DNA of 62,060 bases, taken from the IMG/VR virus record IMGVR_UViG_3300044970_000368, positions 1 to 62,060 of that record, one strand, 5' to 3'. This DNA comes from a virus. Below the pieces are notes generated by a model. It did not search any database. It saw only the letters and a program-made list of their open reading frames with translations, and was not told the DNA's origin. How positions within the stretch are numbered: position 1 is the stretch's first letter; each line of letters begins with the position of its first letter. Both the position numbers and the translations under genes were made by a program. Positions 46,796 to 56,544 of the stretch are shown in pieces.

Positions 46796-49700
46796 TTACC
46801 ACATCACAGGGTCAGCACCATCACCTTCCGCATAGCAAACGGAATTGATTTGCGGCACTGCCATAGCGTGACCATCAATTGATTCTTGTTGGTTTTTAAG
46901 GTATCCAAACGCAATCTGCCAATAGCGCATAGCTTGATCAGCAAAATCCTTGTCTTCCAAGTCAACTGCGTGAACCGCTGCAATGATTGCGCGTTCTTGT
47001 TCAAGCGGGATATAATCATAAACGCTCGAAATGCTTGGATTGGTAACTTTGTAAATGATCCTTGCCCACGCACAAGGCTTGCCAATGCGGATTCTGCGAT
47101 ACTGCGGATTGATTTCAGTTGGATGATATTGACCGATCAAAGTCATGTCGTTGCTGCGTCCGTAATCCCATGCGTAAAGGCTAACATATCCGTCCGTAAG
47201 AGGCTTTTCAATGTGTGCAACGCTTTTCACAAAGATTGGATCGGAAATTGCATCAACAAAGAACGTGGATGACACAGAATTGCCTGTTGTCGTGTAAGTC
47301 TTGCGTCCAGTTGTTGATGTTAAATCACGCGCATTGGCAAGCGTGTTGTAAAGCTCGAAAGAATTGTTATCAATGCGACGAACATAGTAATTTGTATTCG
47401 GCAACAATCCAGTTGGCAGCGTGTCTCCTTCTTTTGCGCGAGCTACAAGCAGCGTTCCTGTCTCGTATAGCGATGAATCAGCAACAATGTTGTTGGATGG
47501 TTGCACTGTGACATCACGAATAATGTCAAGGCTCAACTGACCACTTCCAGTTGAAGAAAGAATTACTGGAGATGCGCCGTTATACACTCGCACAGAATCA
47601 CCTATGATTTTAATAGTGTAATTAGTTGCAGCAAGCAGAGGAGTCGGCAATGTATTAGATGAACTAAAACGAACAACTTGATCTTCAGTCAAGAACGCAG
47701 TATTTACAGGTTTGATCAAGTTTGAGTCAACTGATGGAGAAACTTGCGTCCGAATCGCGTAATATGTTTGACCAGTTCCAAACGAATCAATGTTGATAAG
47801 CGTTGTCAATCCAACGTTTGCGTATACTTTTGCAAGCGTATTTGATGCAACGCTCAAATAGAATGGTGTTACTCCATTATCAATTGAAGGAGATGTTGTT
47901 GGAAGAATATAATCTGTTCCAAAGTAAATTTGTTGACCAGTTACAAGAGTTGTAAAATCTCCAAGCCAATTATTTGTAAAATCAACTCCAAATGAGCGTG
48001 AAAGAACAACATAAAATGTTCCAGTTCCTGAAGAAGTAATATTTACATCGCTAAAATCTGTGTTTTGAACTGTAAATGTTTTATTAATTATATCTGGAGA
48101 TTCAGCCCTGTATGCAGTGCCTGATATTAATGGAGAAGGCAATACTCCAGTTGAAGAAAAATTTACAAATACACCAGTAGATGGAGTTATTGTCACATCT
48201 GGAGTTGTAGCATATCCACTTCCAGATGTTATTACATTTAAACTTGTAACAATTCCACCGCTAACATTTGCTGTTGCAGTTGCTCCACTTCCAGAACCTC
48301 CAGTTATTTTAACTTGCGGAGCTTCCGTATATCCGGAGCCTCCAGATATTTGAGTAAAGTGAGAAAGAAAAGATGTTGTAATTATTGCTGTTGCAGTTGC
48401 TTGTGATCCAGACAATTTTTGAGAAGTTATGTTTACACCACTTGCCGGACTGCCAAGCAATGAAGAAACAGAATATGTAAATGTTTTTGCCGCTGCATTT
48501 ACAGAAATAATTGTTATTGTTCCATTAAATCCAGATGGTGAAGCTCCGCTAATTATTACTTTGTCTCCAACAGCATAGCCATGCGTTTCATTTGTAGTTG
48601 CAGTTGCTATTGTTCCAGTATATGCGGTTGAAATTATTGTTCCAGTTGCTGTAGTTACAGTTATTGGAGAAAGTGTAGTATATGTAAATGTATTTGCACC
48701 AGTTACATTTATTGTAAATGTGCCATTATATTCGGTTTCAGTTGCGCCACTAATTGTAACAACTTGACCATTTCCATATCCATGAGCATTTAGCGCAACA
48801 TTTGCTGTAGTTCCACCAATTGTTCCAGTTAAATTTCCAGCAGAAATTGTTTTGTTTGCACCAACTTTAGTTATTGATGTTACTTCTAACAATTGCTGAA
48901 CTGGTTGATCAATTGTAATTGTTGGTGGTGTAACATATCCAAATCCCGGATCAGTAATTACAATATTTAATAGTGTGTTATTTATTGTGTCTCTTACTGA
49001 ATAGCCTGTAGCCGTTTTTTGTTTTCCATACAATGGGCTTGTTATTGGAGGAGTTGGAGGGTCTGAAAATGTAATATTAGGGTCTGAAACATATCCGCTT
49101 CCTTTAAATACAACTCTTGTTGATGTTACAACTCCAACTACAACAGCTTGAAAAACTGCACCATCTCCAGATGGAGTAGAAATATTTAACCCAGTTGCTG
49201 TAATTTGATTTTCTTTACCAGATTTTGCTGTTGCTTGAAGTAATTTTACAAGAGAATTTGTTCCTGTTCCAGCAGTTGTAATCTTGATTGGATTTACAAA
49301 ATTTGTTGTTGTTGATGCAATGGCATCAGCTTGATTTTCGTGCAATGAAACAGAGAAATCGTCAACAACATTTACAAAATAATTTTGATTTTCAATTAAT
49401 GGTTGCGGCAATGTGCCGCCATTGGTTGTCGCTTGAACTTGATCTCCGTCATTAAAATAATGCTTAACATTAAAAACAAGTTTTGTCTCTGGAACGATTG
49501 CCTTCCGAACATCAATGTCAATCGGAGACATTGAACCAGTTGTGTAGATCGGATTGCTATTACTCTTCGCGTCAGAAAGTGAACTAAAAATGTTTAAATG
49601 CGTCGAATCTATCGGTTGTGCAAAGTATGTTTTCTTTTGTTCTAATGGCGCAGGAAGCGGCAATGTGGGAAAAACAACCTCGTTAGGCGAGTCAATAGCA

Positions 49701-50551
49701 AACGATGGAGCAGATGCAAATTCCAGCGAAGTTATCACTTGAGCATTACGCTGATCGCGTAATTGCATTGTTCCAAATCCAACTATGCTTGAAAGCGCGA
49801 TTGGGTATTGCAATGCTTCAGCGTTTAGCGAATCGCTGAAAAGCTGGACTGTAACTGCGTCAATAACTCCAACATAATATGTTTGACCATCGTTTAGCGG
49901 AACTGGAATTGTGCCTGTAAGAACCCTTGCCGACATTCCTTGACCAGATGTCAACCCATGTGGAGTTGAGGTTCTGAAGTCAGTTATTGGATCAACCGCA
50001 ACATCACGGGTTGCAATTGTTGCGTCATCTGGAGCAATCGTTCCATATTGGAAATCTTGCTGCGAGTGAATGGAAACAAGAATGCCATCAACTCCAGCAC
50101 CATTTGGCATCTGCGAACGGAGATTGCGATTATTTTGATCAAGTCCAAGAACGCGAATTTTCTTTCCAACATCGTTATTGCTTTCAGCAACCGCAACAAG
50201 TTGTGAAGGCTGAACAATGTCCATCAGCGTTGAGACATAGCCTCGATCATCCCATGCCCACTCAACGGAATTATACATTCCCCCTTTGTTCACATGGTAT
50301 TGGAACAAACGATTGCGGAAGTATGTCGGAGAACCATCGACGTTGACAGCAAGAGGCACATCAATGCCGCGAGGCAATGCGAGACTGCAACGATCCCAAC
50401 CAGTGCAGACATCGACCTCCGCTGTGGTATGCGTCCAGTGTCCAGATTCCATCAAGGTCTGAACTGCCTGCTGAATTTTACGAAATACCTTCTTGGTATC
50501 TGTTGATCCTAAAATTTCAGCGCATTCATCGAAGATTTCCGAGACAAACAT
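46796..50551 (-). CDS. Large tail adaptor-like protein with inserted beta repeats
   Basis: 1251 residues. Ends (1-~180 and ~1125-1251) look like one conserved protein: FDECAEILGSTDTKKVFRKI at the start and YRRIRIGKPCAWARIIYKV, IPLEQERAIIAAVHAVDLED at the end, resembling head-tail adaptor or tail tubular proteins. Between them are many beta repeats: at least six units of the form LPxPLxxxTxYxVxxID (for example LPTGLLPNTNYYVRRID) and several AHGY-x-x-G-x-x-V-x-I-S-G-A units (HGYGNGQVVTISGATETEYN). The insertion may project from the tail as an adhesin-like arm. Confidence 0.65.
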   Translation of the reverse strand: MFVSEIFDECAEILGSTDTKKVFRKIQQAVQTLMESGHWTHTTAEVDVCTGWDRCSLALPRGIDVPLAVNVDGSPTYFRNRLFQYHVNKGGMYNSVEWAWDDRGYVSTLMDIVQPSQLVAVAESNNDVGKKIRVLGLDQNNRNLRSQMPNGAGVDGILVSIHSQQDFQYGTIAPDDATIATRDVAVDPITDFRTSTPHGLTSGQGMSARVLTGTIPVPLNDGQTYYVGVIDAVTVQLFSDSLNAEALQYPIALSSIVGFGTMQLRDQRNAQVITSLEFASAPSFAIDSPNEVVFPTLPLPAPLEQKKTYFAQPIDSTHLNIFSSLSDAKSNSNPIYTTGSMSPIDIDVRKAIVPETKLVFNVKHYFNDGDQVQATTNGGTLPQPLIENQNYFVNVVDDFSVSLHENQADAIASTTTNFVNPIKITTAGTGTNSLVKLLQATAKSGKENQITATGLNISTPSGDGAVFQAVVVGVVTSTRVVFKGSGYVSDPNITFSDPPTPPITSPLYGKQKTATGYSVRDTINNTLLNIVITDPGFGYVTPPTITIDQPVQQLLEVTSITKVGANKTISAGNLTGTIGGTTANVALNAHGYGNGQVVTISGATETEYNGTFTINVTGANTFTYTTLSPITVTTATGTIISTAYTGTIATATTNETHGYAVGDKVIISGASPSGFNGTITIISVNAAAKTFTYSVSSLLGSPASGVNITSQKLSGSQATATAIITTSFLSHFTQISGGSGYTEAPQVKITGGSGSGATATANVSGGIVTSLNVITSGSGYATTPDVTITPSTGVFVNFSSTGVLPSPLISGTAYRAESPDIINKTFTVQNTDFSDVNITSSGTGTFYVVLSRSFGVDFTNNWLGDFTTLVTGQQIYFGTDYILPTTSPSIDNGVTPFYLSVASNTLAKVYANVGLTTLINIDSFGTGQTYYAIRTQVSPSVDSNLIKPVNTAFLTEDQVVRFSSSNTLPTPLLAATNYTIKIIGDSVRVYNGASPVILSSTGSGQLSLDIIRDVTVQPSNNIVADSSLYETGTLLVARAKEGDTLPTGLLPNTNYYVRRIDNNSFELYNTLANARDLTSTTGRKTYTTTGNSVSSTFFVDAISDPIFVKSVAHIEKPLTDGYVSLYAWDYGRSNDMTLIGQYHPTEINPQYRRIRIGKPCAWARIIYKVTNPSISSVYDYIPLEQERAIIAAVHAVDLEDKDFADQAMRYWQIAFGYLKNQQESIDGHAMAVPQINSVCYAEGDGADPVMW

Positions 50552-50560
50552 GGCGCGAAA

Positions 50561-50881
50561 TTAGCGCATGGAACCTTCTTGTGCAAGAGAATTCAGAAAC
50601 TCTTCATCAGCACCCATTGCAGCGGCTTCTGCGGCCATTGCTTCTCCTTCTGGAGCGGTTGCGCCACCCTTTTGAGCTTCAACATCTGCCTTGAGCGTTT
50701 CAAGGCCAGTTGCAAGCTGTGTGACGAGCGTGTAGATGGCATCAAATGCGTCAGAAGGCATTTCAACCATTACTTGACCACCAGCAGGAGCCATGTCAGG
50801 AGTTGGTGCGGCCATTTCACCCGGCATCGCGTCTGTTGTTGGTGTTGGTGCTTCAGTTGGAAGCTCATTTTTAGGAGGCAT
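50561..50881 (-). CDS. Pro/Ala-rich small structural protein
   Basis: 106 residues. Disordered N-terminus (PTEAPTPTTDAMPGEMAAPT), a short helix AFDAIYTLVTQLATGLETLK, and an Ala/Glu-rich end. Probably a virion accessory protein. Function unknown. Confidence 0.55.
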   Translation of the reverse strand: MPPKNELPTEAPTPTTDAMPGEMAAPTPDMAPAGGQVMVEMPSDAFDAIYTLVTQLATGLETLKADVEAQKGGATAPEGEAMAAEAAAMGADEEFLNSLAQEGSMR

Positions 50882-50886
50882 AAATT

Positions 50887-51306
50887 TTAATCTTCGTCTT
50901 CTTCAGTTTCGTTCTCTTCGGATTCGCCAGAAGCAGCTTTCAAGCCCATCTCGATAGCGTCTTCATCATCCTCTTCTTCCATTTCTCCATCTGGCATTTC
51001 CTCGCAGCATTCTGGCTTGATACCACAAATACATAACTCAACTGAATGACGCTTTTCAGTTTTGCCATTGCGAGTAATGTCTTCCATGCGTTCCATTACT
51101 TTCTTGTAATGGATAATTGCCATACCTTCTTTTTTGAGCTTTTCCAAACCTTTTACATTGTCAAAGTAAAGCGAAGGATAGTGATATTTTGGAGATTCGC
51201 TGGATTCATCAGAACCCATAGAAATCGTCATTCCACCAGATTTTAGTTCTTCTCCGAGATCAATGAAATCGGATTTGAGTTTAGATTTTTCTTTTGTGTA
51301 TGGCAT
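50887..51306 (-). CDS. Virion accessory protein with acidic tail
   Basis: 139 residues. YHYPSLYFDNVKGLEKLKKE and GMAIIHYKKVMERMEDIT, then a Cys-containing VELCICGIKPECCEEMP and a strongly acidic C-terminus. It resembles small capsid-associated proteins found beside structural genes, with no proven role. Confidence 0.55.
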   Translation of the reverse strand: MPYTKEKSKLKSDFIDLGEELKSGGMTISMGSDESSESPKYHYPSLYFDNVKGLEKLKKEGMAIIHYKKVMERMEDITRNGKTEKRHSVELCICGIKPECCEEMPDGEMEEEDDEDAIEMGLKAASGESEENETEEDED

Positions 51307-51307
51307 A

Positions 51308-51712
51308 TTAATTCAGAATATCAGGCCAAGTTGCTTTGATGCCAGCAAGATCATCTGGAAGCGCAGTCAAAGTAACATCGCGGAGTGCTTGTTTAGCGGC
51401 AATGATTTCAGCTTTCTTCTCTTCGTCGTTAGCCTCAACTGCCTTCATAAAGTCAATGTCAAGCTTGGCGAGTTTAGGAGCGCGAGCGGCACGGAACTTA
51501 TCAAGATGAATAGCTTTCGCCTTCTCAATGTTTACCTTTGCGCCAGTTTCAGCATCAAACTCGTAAGCGTTGAAGTAGTCATTATCAATGTCAACTGACT
51601 CAACGATCTTGTATTCTACTCCTTCTGGAACATCCTTGATTGCATTATTAACATCTCCAGTAGGGATGACTACTGCTACTTGTCCGTTTGGTTGTGGGTA
51701 GGTGATAAACAT
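51308..51712 (-). CDS. Tail fibre accessory/assembly-like protein
   Basis: 134 residues. N-terminal beta part (MFITYPQPNGQVAVVIPTGD, YEFDAETGAKVNIEKAKAIH) and helical C-terminal part (KAEIIAAKQALRDVT, IKATWPDILN). The layout fits phage tail-fibre-assembly or short-tail accessory proteins. Adjacent to three fibre-like genes. Confidence 0.55.
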   Translation of the reverse strand: MFITYPQPNGQVAVVIPTGDVNNAIKDVPEGVEYKIVESVDIDNDYFNAYEFDAETGAKVNIEKAKAIHLDKFRAARAPKLAKLDIDFMKAVEANDEEKKAEIIAAKQALRDVTLTALPDDLAGIKATWPDILN

Positions 51713-51716
51713 AAGA

Positions 51717-52400
51717 TTAGTTTCCGAAGATTGCTACATTTACTTGAAGGGTGTCTCTAAATGTTGAAAAATCAGATACTTCAAATCTAACAGATGCTGT
51801 TGATTGCCTACTATTTCTTGAGAGAGCGCAAATGACCCCGCCATTTGTTGGATTTGTTCCTTGACTATCTCCAGTAAGCAAAACACTATAATTTGCATCA
51901 GCCAATGCAGCAGTAAAATTCACAGTATAATCACCAGTTCCATTCTTCGTAATGCTGGATACATTGTAGCTGGAGCGGATTGTTGATCCTTGGAATGTAA
52001 TAGCAACGGCATTTAGAGCAGTAGTTGCAACAGTTGTTATTGTAAATGTATTTGAAGTAAGAACAGTTACTGTATATGAACCAGCAACAACACCAGTTAA
52101 AACATATACTATATTACCAGTTGTTAAACCATGAGCATTTGTTGTAGTTACAGTTGCAGTAGTGCTTCCAGCAATTCTTGTGACTGTGGAAGCTCCTCCA
52201 TCCCATGTGCCAGATGTAGTGCCATTAAAATTCACCCATGCTTTAGCAATCTGCTTCTGCTCGTTAGTGCCAAGTTTTGCTGCGGTGACTGAACCATTTG
52301 CAATTTGCGTTGCACCTACTGCGTTTGCTGGAATAACAGCACTCGTCAACGAAGTTGCATCGTTAAAAGTAATTCCTGCGGAGTCGATTGTTGTTGGCAT
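51717..52400 (-). CDS. Tail fibre/receptor-binding protein, paralogue 1
   Basis: 227 residues. Adaptor-like start ITFNDATSLTSAVIPANAVG, then AWVNFNGTTSG, an inserted HGLTTGNIVYVLTGVVAGSY beta module (related to those in the 46796 protein), and a C-terminal domain SSITKNGTGDYTVNFTAALA...QVNVAIFGN. The last domain is shared with 52406-52936. Probably distal fibre protein. Confidence 0.6.
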   Translation of the reverse strand: MPTTIDSAGITFNDATSLTSAVIPANAVGATQIANGSVTAAKLGTNEQKQIAKAWVNFNGTTSGTWDGGASTVTRIAGSTTATVTTTNAHGLTTGNIVYVLTGVVAGSYTVTVLTSNTFTITTVATTALNAVAITFQGSTIRSSYNVSSITKNGTGDYTVNFTAALADANYSVLLTGDSQGTNPTNGGVICALSRNSRQSTASVRFEVSDFSTFRDTLQVNVAIFGN

Positions 52401-52405
52401 AATAA

Positions 52406-52936
52406 TTAGTTTCCGAAGATAGCTACATTAATAACTGTTACATCTGCATTTGCACCACTTGAATTTGATCCAGTCTCAATTCTAACACTTGATGATAAAA
52501 TAAAACTTGAATCAACACCTCTTATTGTTGTTCCTGAAGAAACATTCCCCAATGCGACTTGATTTGTATTTGCGATAGTAACATAATTCGCATCACTCAT
52601 CGCAGTAGTAAATGTAATAGTATAATCACCAAGTCCATTACGAAGAACGCTTGTTACATTACCACTTGAGCGAATGAAACGATTTGTGTTTGCTGTGCTA
52701 ACTGCTCCAGTAGTATCGCGTGTTCCATCAAAGTTCACCCATGCACGGCAAGCGTAAGATGGAGCGGAACCAGTCGTAGTTGAGAACTTGGTAGCAGTAT
52801 CAGCATTACCAATAACATTCCCAGTTAAGTTTCCTGTAATGCCACTCGTAGTCAGCGTAGCGGCAGTTGATCCATTGACCTTGAGATACCCTTGCGCGAG
52901 GCTGGAGTCGTTTTCTAATGAGAGTGATGTTGCCAT
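52406..52936 (-). CDS. Tail fibre/receptor-binding protein, paralogue 2
   Basis: 176 residues. Helical/beta start with GNVIGNADTATKF, then CRAWVNFDGTRDTTGA and TSVLRNGLGDYTITFTTAMS...INVAIFGN, the same C-terminal domain as paralogue 1 without the inserted module. Confidence 0.6.
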   Translation of the reverse strand: MATSLSLENDSSLAQGYLKVNGSTAATLTTSGITGNLTGNVIGNADTATKFSTTTGSAPSYACRAWVNFDGTRDTTGAVSTANTNRFIRSSGNVTSVLRNGLGDYTITFTTAMSDANYVTIANTNQVALGNVSSGTTIRGVDSSFILSSSVRIETGSNSSGANADVTVINVAIFGN

Positions 52937-52939
52937 ATG

Positions 52940-53521
52940 TTATTCGTAAGAAATGTTAATTGTTCCAGCGTCAAATGTGTCTGTGCCGTTTACTGTTGTA
53001 AGACGAATTCGATCAATAGATGAAGAAAGCGTTACACTTCCTGCTGAAGATATAAAAACAGCACTATCTGATCGTGTAAGGTTTCCAGATGCAACCCAAG
53101 TATTTGATGAAAAATTATTTATTACCATTGTTCCTGTAACAATTGCGAGAGACGAACCAGTTCTAATACCAAAACCAGTTGTAAAAAGCGTTCCAACTAT
53201 CGCTGGCGCATCTACGCACGATCCTACATATCCATTATTTGCAAATGATCCAGACCCAATCTGAATTTGAAAATGACTTCCTCCACTTGCACTTGCGCCA
53301 TCAAGCATGACAGTAATCCGCTTCGCCCAACTTGGGATTCCAGTAAAGTTAACAGCAGTTCCAGATGCGGATTGTGCAGTTGCAAGTGTCAGTTGCGAAT
53401 AATCAGTCCCAACACTTGCTTGCGATACTACTCCAGAAGATGACTTCAAAATACCATTGATTGATCCAATGGTTGCTCCGGGTGTTACTACTCCTGTTGT
53501 TCCGTTAATTGTTACTGGCAT
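52940..53521 (-). CDS. Tail fibre-like beta protein
   Basis: 193 residues. MPVTINGTTGVVTPGATIGS start, SGIPSWAKRITVMLDG-type jelly-roll segment (TGIPSWAKRITVML), and a beta-rich C-terminus ending DAGTINISYE. Pattern of small distal tail proteins seen in many environmental phages. Confidence 0.6.
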   Translation of the reverse strand: MPVTINGTTGVVTPGATIGSINGILKSSSGVVSQASVGTDYSQLTLATAQSASGTAVNFTGIPSWAKRITVMLDGASASGGSHFQIQIGSGSFANNGYVGSCVDAPAIVGTLFTTGFGIRTGSSLAIVTGTMVINNFSSNTWVASGNLTRSDSAVFISSAGSVTLSSSIDRIRLTTVNGTDTFDAGTINISYE

Positions 53522-53533
53522 AATTTTAATCCT

Positions 53534-54262
53534 TTATACTACTGTCCATGTTGATCCACTTGGCACTGTCACAGTAACCCCAGAGTCAATCGTAACTGGG
53601 CCTGCGGTCATTGCATTTTTATTTGTAGAAATTGTGTAGCTGGCGGTGACATTCTGATCATTCTCCCAGAAGATTTCGTCTGTTCCTGCGCCAGTTGCGC
53701 CACCAGTTCCAGCAGGGCCAGTCGATCCTGTGGCTCCATCAAGGCCAGTTGCGCCAACATCTCCAGTTGCACCAACCAAGCCAGTTGCTCCAGTTGCTCC
53801 AGTTGCTCCAGTTGGCCCTTCAACACCAGTAGCCCCAGTAGGCCCACCACTTGGGCCAGTAGCTCCACTTGGGCCAGTTGCACCAGTCGGGCCACCACTT
53901 GGGCCAGTAGCACCAGTAAGTCCAGTTGCGCCAGTGGAGCCATTTGAACCAATAAATCCGCTTGCCCCTGTAGCTCCAATCGGGCCAGTCGCACCCATGA
54001 ATGTGCCATCATTAGCAAGGCGAATAAAATAACACATCAAACCTTCATCGGTAAGGCGAGGTTGATCAAAAATCTCTGTGGTATTATTTGGATCGCATGG
54101 AATATTCCAAATTACTCGACCATGAGAAACCGATTTCTCAATAGTTCCATAAAGAGCATAAACAAGATTTCCAATCAGTGATGGAACTGACTCTGGAGAA
54201 ATCGTAGGATATGGAACCTCTGGGCAGGCTGTTGAAGTAGAGTTAGAGCATCCGCAAGACAT
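53534..54262 (-). CDS. Collagen-like virion protein, short
   Basis: 242 residues from ATG at 54262 ([20 protein letters not shown]); a longer in-frame reading to 54304 is less likely. A Cys-rich head domain (~95 residues), then about 30 Gly-x-y triplets ([14 protein letters not shown]), then a C-terminal beta domain ending [12 protein letters not shown], which matches the end of the 54312-55994 protein ([12 protein letters not shown]). Confidence 0.75.
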   Translation of the reverse strand: MSCGCSNSTSTACPEVPYPTISPESVPSLIGNLVYALYGTIEKSVSHGRVIWNIPCDPNNTTEIFDQPRLTDEGLMCYFIRLANDGTFMGATGPIGATGASGFIGSNGSTGATGLTGATGPSGGPTGATGPSGATGPSGGPTGATGVEGPTGATGATGATGLVGATGDVGATGLDGATGSTGPAGTGGATGAGTDEIFWENDQNVTASYTISTNKNAMTAGPVTIDSGVTVTVPSGSTWTVV

Positions 54263-54311
54263 ATAAGATTTCGTTAAAATTGCATTATTAAAAATTAAAG
54301 TCAAACATTTT

Positions 54312-55994
54312 TTACACTACAGTCCAAACTCCACCAGTTGGAACAGTAACAACAGCTCCAGATGCAATTGTTATAGGGCCAAAACTACCAGCGTTTTGCG
54401 CTACTGGTATTGTGTAAGATGTATTTACAATTTGTCCATTCAAAAAGAAAATAGCATCTGTTCCTGCTCCTGTTGCACCTCCACCACTTCCAGCAGGGCC
54501 GGTAGCACCAGTTGCACCCTGCGTTCCAACGCCCGTGGCTCCAGTTGCTCCACTCGCTCCAACCCCAGTAGCACCCGTTGATCCCGTCGAACCTTGTATT
54601 CCTTGGATGCCTTGAACACCCTGCACACCAGTAGCTCCAGTAGCTCCATCAATACCTTGAATTCCGGTGGCTCCAGTGCCACCTTGAATACCTTGAATTC
54701 CGGTTGCGCCAGTCGCGCCTGTGGAACCTTGTATTCCTTGAGGCCCAGTAGCACCAGTGCTTCCGTTAATACCTTGAATTCCGGTTGCGCCAGTAGAACC
54801 TTCTGGGCCAGTCAATCCTGTAGAGCCAGTGGCTCCTTGAATTCCTTGTATACCTTGAACTCCAGTTGCACCAGTTGATCCATCAATGCCTTGGATACCA
54901 GTGCTTCCCGTTGATCCAGTCGCGCCTTGCCCTCCAACCACACCAGTTGCGCCCGTGCTACCAGTCAACCCTGTTGCTCCAGTAAGACCAGATGTAACGA
55001 TAGCAAAGATCAATTGCTGGTTGTTTGAGAATTGCGATACTCCAGCAGATGTAACAAATGTTACTGGTATTGAAACATAGCTATTAGAAACAACAGTTGG
55101 AGTTGCGGAGATTTGCCAAGTTTGGTAATTACTGGAATTTCCTTGGTCTTGAATAATAAATGTATCTCCCGTCTTAAATAGAGAGAAGAAAACATCAATA
55201 TCATTTCCCAGTGCATCAATGTGAGAGAGCGTTACAATCGTAGCAGAAGTTTGAGTAGCATTATCCCAATACAATGTCTGAACTGAAGGAACTCCTGATG
55301 TTATTGTTGTATCTGCTTTATAGTTGTAAAAAGTAGATGACTGCCCAGCCGCTCCAGTTGCACCAGTAAGACCTGTTGAGCCAGTTGCACCAATTCCCGT
55401 TGCCCCTGTTGATCCATCTAATCCAGAAACACCTGTCGCGCCCGTGATTCCCGTTGCGCCTTGACCTCCTGTTAGTCCCGTTGCGCCTTGACCTCCAGTC
55501 GCACCAGTCGCACCAGTCGATCCAGTGGCTCCCTGTCCTCCTATCACGCCAGTCGCACCTTGAATACCTTGAATTCCAGTAGAGCCTGTAGCTCCCGTGG
55601 AACCTTGTTCGCCTTGAATGCCAGTCGCACCAGTGGCTCCCGTGCTGCCTTGACCTCCTGTTAATCCAGTAGCCCCTGTTGAACCATCGTCACCTTGGTT
55701 TCCTTGAATGCCTTGAACACCTTGAGGCCCAGTAGCTCCAATTAAACCTTGACTTCCTGTTGCGCCAGTTGATCCAATCCCAGTTGCTCCTATTAAACCT
55801 GTGGCTCCCGTGCTGCCGTCTGGCCCAGTCGATCCAGTAGAACCTGTAAGTCCAGTCGCACCTGTTGGCCCAGTTGCACCAATTGCAGCAGTATTAGCTA
55901 TAGAATCCCATGCAAACCCATTCCATTGCCAACCTTTTCCTCCAGCAAAAAAAGTTTCTCCAATAAAAGTCGGAATAGGAAAAGTGATTGGCAT
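54312..55994 (-). CDS. Collagen-like tail fibre
   Basis: 560 residues. Head domain [18 protein letters not shown], collagen triplets (~40-205), a non-collagen domain (~220-340, [20 protein letters not shown]), a second collagen block (~345-500, with many GIQG triplets), and a C-terminal TWTVV-type domain. Trimeric fibre likely. The 54263-54311 gap before the next gene holds no feature. Confidence 0.8.
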   Translation of the reverse strand: MPITFPIPTFIGETFFAGGKGWQWNGFAWDSIANTAAIGATGPTGATGLTGSTGSTGPDGSTGATGLIGATGIGSTGATGSQGLIGATGPQGVQGIQGNQGDDGSTGATGLTGGQGSTGATGATGIQGEQGSTGATGSTGIQGIQGATGVIGGQGATGSTGATGATGGQGATGLTGGQGATGITGATGVSGLDGSTGATGIGATGSTGLTGATGAAGQSSTFYNYKADTTITSGVPSVQTLYWDNATQTSATIVTLSHIDALGNDIDVFFSLFKTGDTFIIQDQGNSSNYQTWQISATPTVVSNSYVSIPVTFVTSAGVSQFSNNQQLIFAIVTSGLTGATGLTGSTGATGVVGGQGATGSTGSTGIQGIDGSTGATGVQGIQGIQGATGSTGLTGPEGSTGATGIQGINGSTGATGPQGIQGSTGATGATGIQGIQGGTGATGIQGIDGATGATGVQGVQGIQGIQGSTGSTGATGVGASGATGATGVGTQGATGATGPAGSGGGATGAGTDAIFFLNGQIVNTSYTIPVAQNAGSFGPITIASGAVVTVPTGGVWTVV

Positions 55995-56015
55995 ATCTTA
56001 AATCAAAAGGTTTAT

Positions 56016-56312
56016 TTACTTTTCTGCTTTCTTTTTGTCAAAGGAAAGTTTTAGAACTTGCCAGTAAACCTCGTCAATAAGCGTTCCGAGTTCCTCTACT
56101 GTTTCTTCCTGCAAGTCGGATAGTCTTGCGTGAATTAGTTCGTGCGATAAAACATTAAGAAGGTTGCTTTGCGAGTTTGGATTGATCGTAATCAAGCGTT
56201 TTTCGTAATCACAGCAACCATCGTCTGTGACACCATCAGTCTTGCCGGGATGTCCAAACTTAATAGTCCACAATTGACCATTAATTCTTGCTTTTACGCT
56301 TTTTTTCGTCAT
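56016..56312 (-). CDS. Small zincin-like metalloprotease
   Basis: 98 residues from ATG at 56312. NLLNVLSHELIHARLSDLQE contains H-E-L-I-H with a downstream EETVEELG that can supply a third, Glu, ligand. An earlier segment (DGCCDYEKRLITINP) is typical of minimal SprT-like or phage zincins. It could process virion or host proteins. A longer in-frame reading is rejected because of overlap with the upstream gene; overlap is 32 bases even so. Confidence 0.65.
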   Translation of the reverse strand: MTKKSVKARINGQLWTIKFGHPGKTDGVTDDGCCDYEKRLITINPNSQSNLLNVLSHELIHARLSDLQEETVEELGTLIDEVYWQVLKLSFDKKKAEK

Positions 56313-56544
56313 GGAAAAAATAATGTGGAGTCTTGTGCATTGCGTTGTTTTTACGAGGCAGGAAATAATCTTTTCTTTCAACAATTCCAAGCTCAACTCC
56401 TGCATTTAGTCGCTTATTGGTTGCAGTTGAATTAAGATTCCACAACTTGCACAAGTCTTTGCATGAATACCACCCTTTAGGAACTGGTTCGTATCGTTTA
56501 TGGATACTATCTTGGATGATTTTTAGAAAGTCGTTTGGAGTCAT
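56281..56544 (-). CDS. Small winged-helix-like protein
   Basis: 87 residues from ATG at 56544 (ATGA with the phosphoesterase gene). GWYSCKDLCKLWNLNSTATN then KRLNAGVELGIVERKDYFLP looks like a helix-turn-helix with a wing, ending in a basic tail KKRKSKN. A possible late regulator. The fold assignment is by pattern only. Confidence 0.5.
   Translation of the reverse strand: MTPNDFLKIIQDSIHKRYEPVPKGWYSCKDLCKLWNLNSTATNKRLNAGVELGIVERKDYFLPRKNNAMHKTPHYFFHDEKKRKSKN

Noticed and set aside
53730-56000. CRISPR-like array of regular short repeats
   Set aside because: The repeats are coding Gly-Ala-Thr collagen triplets, not 24-40 bp repeats with unique spacers.
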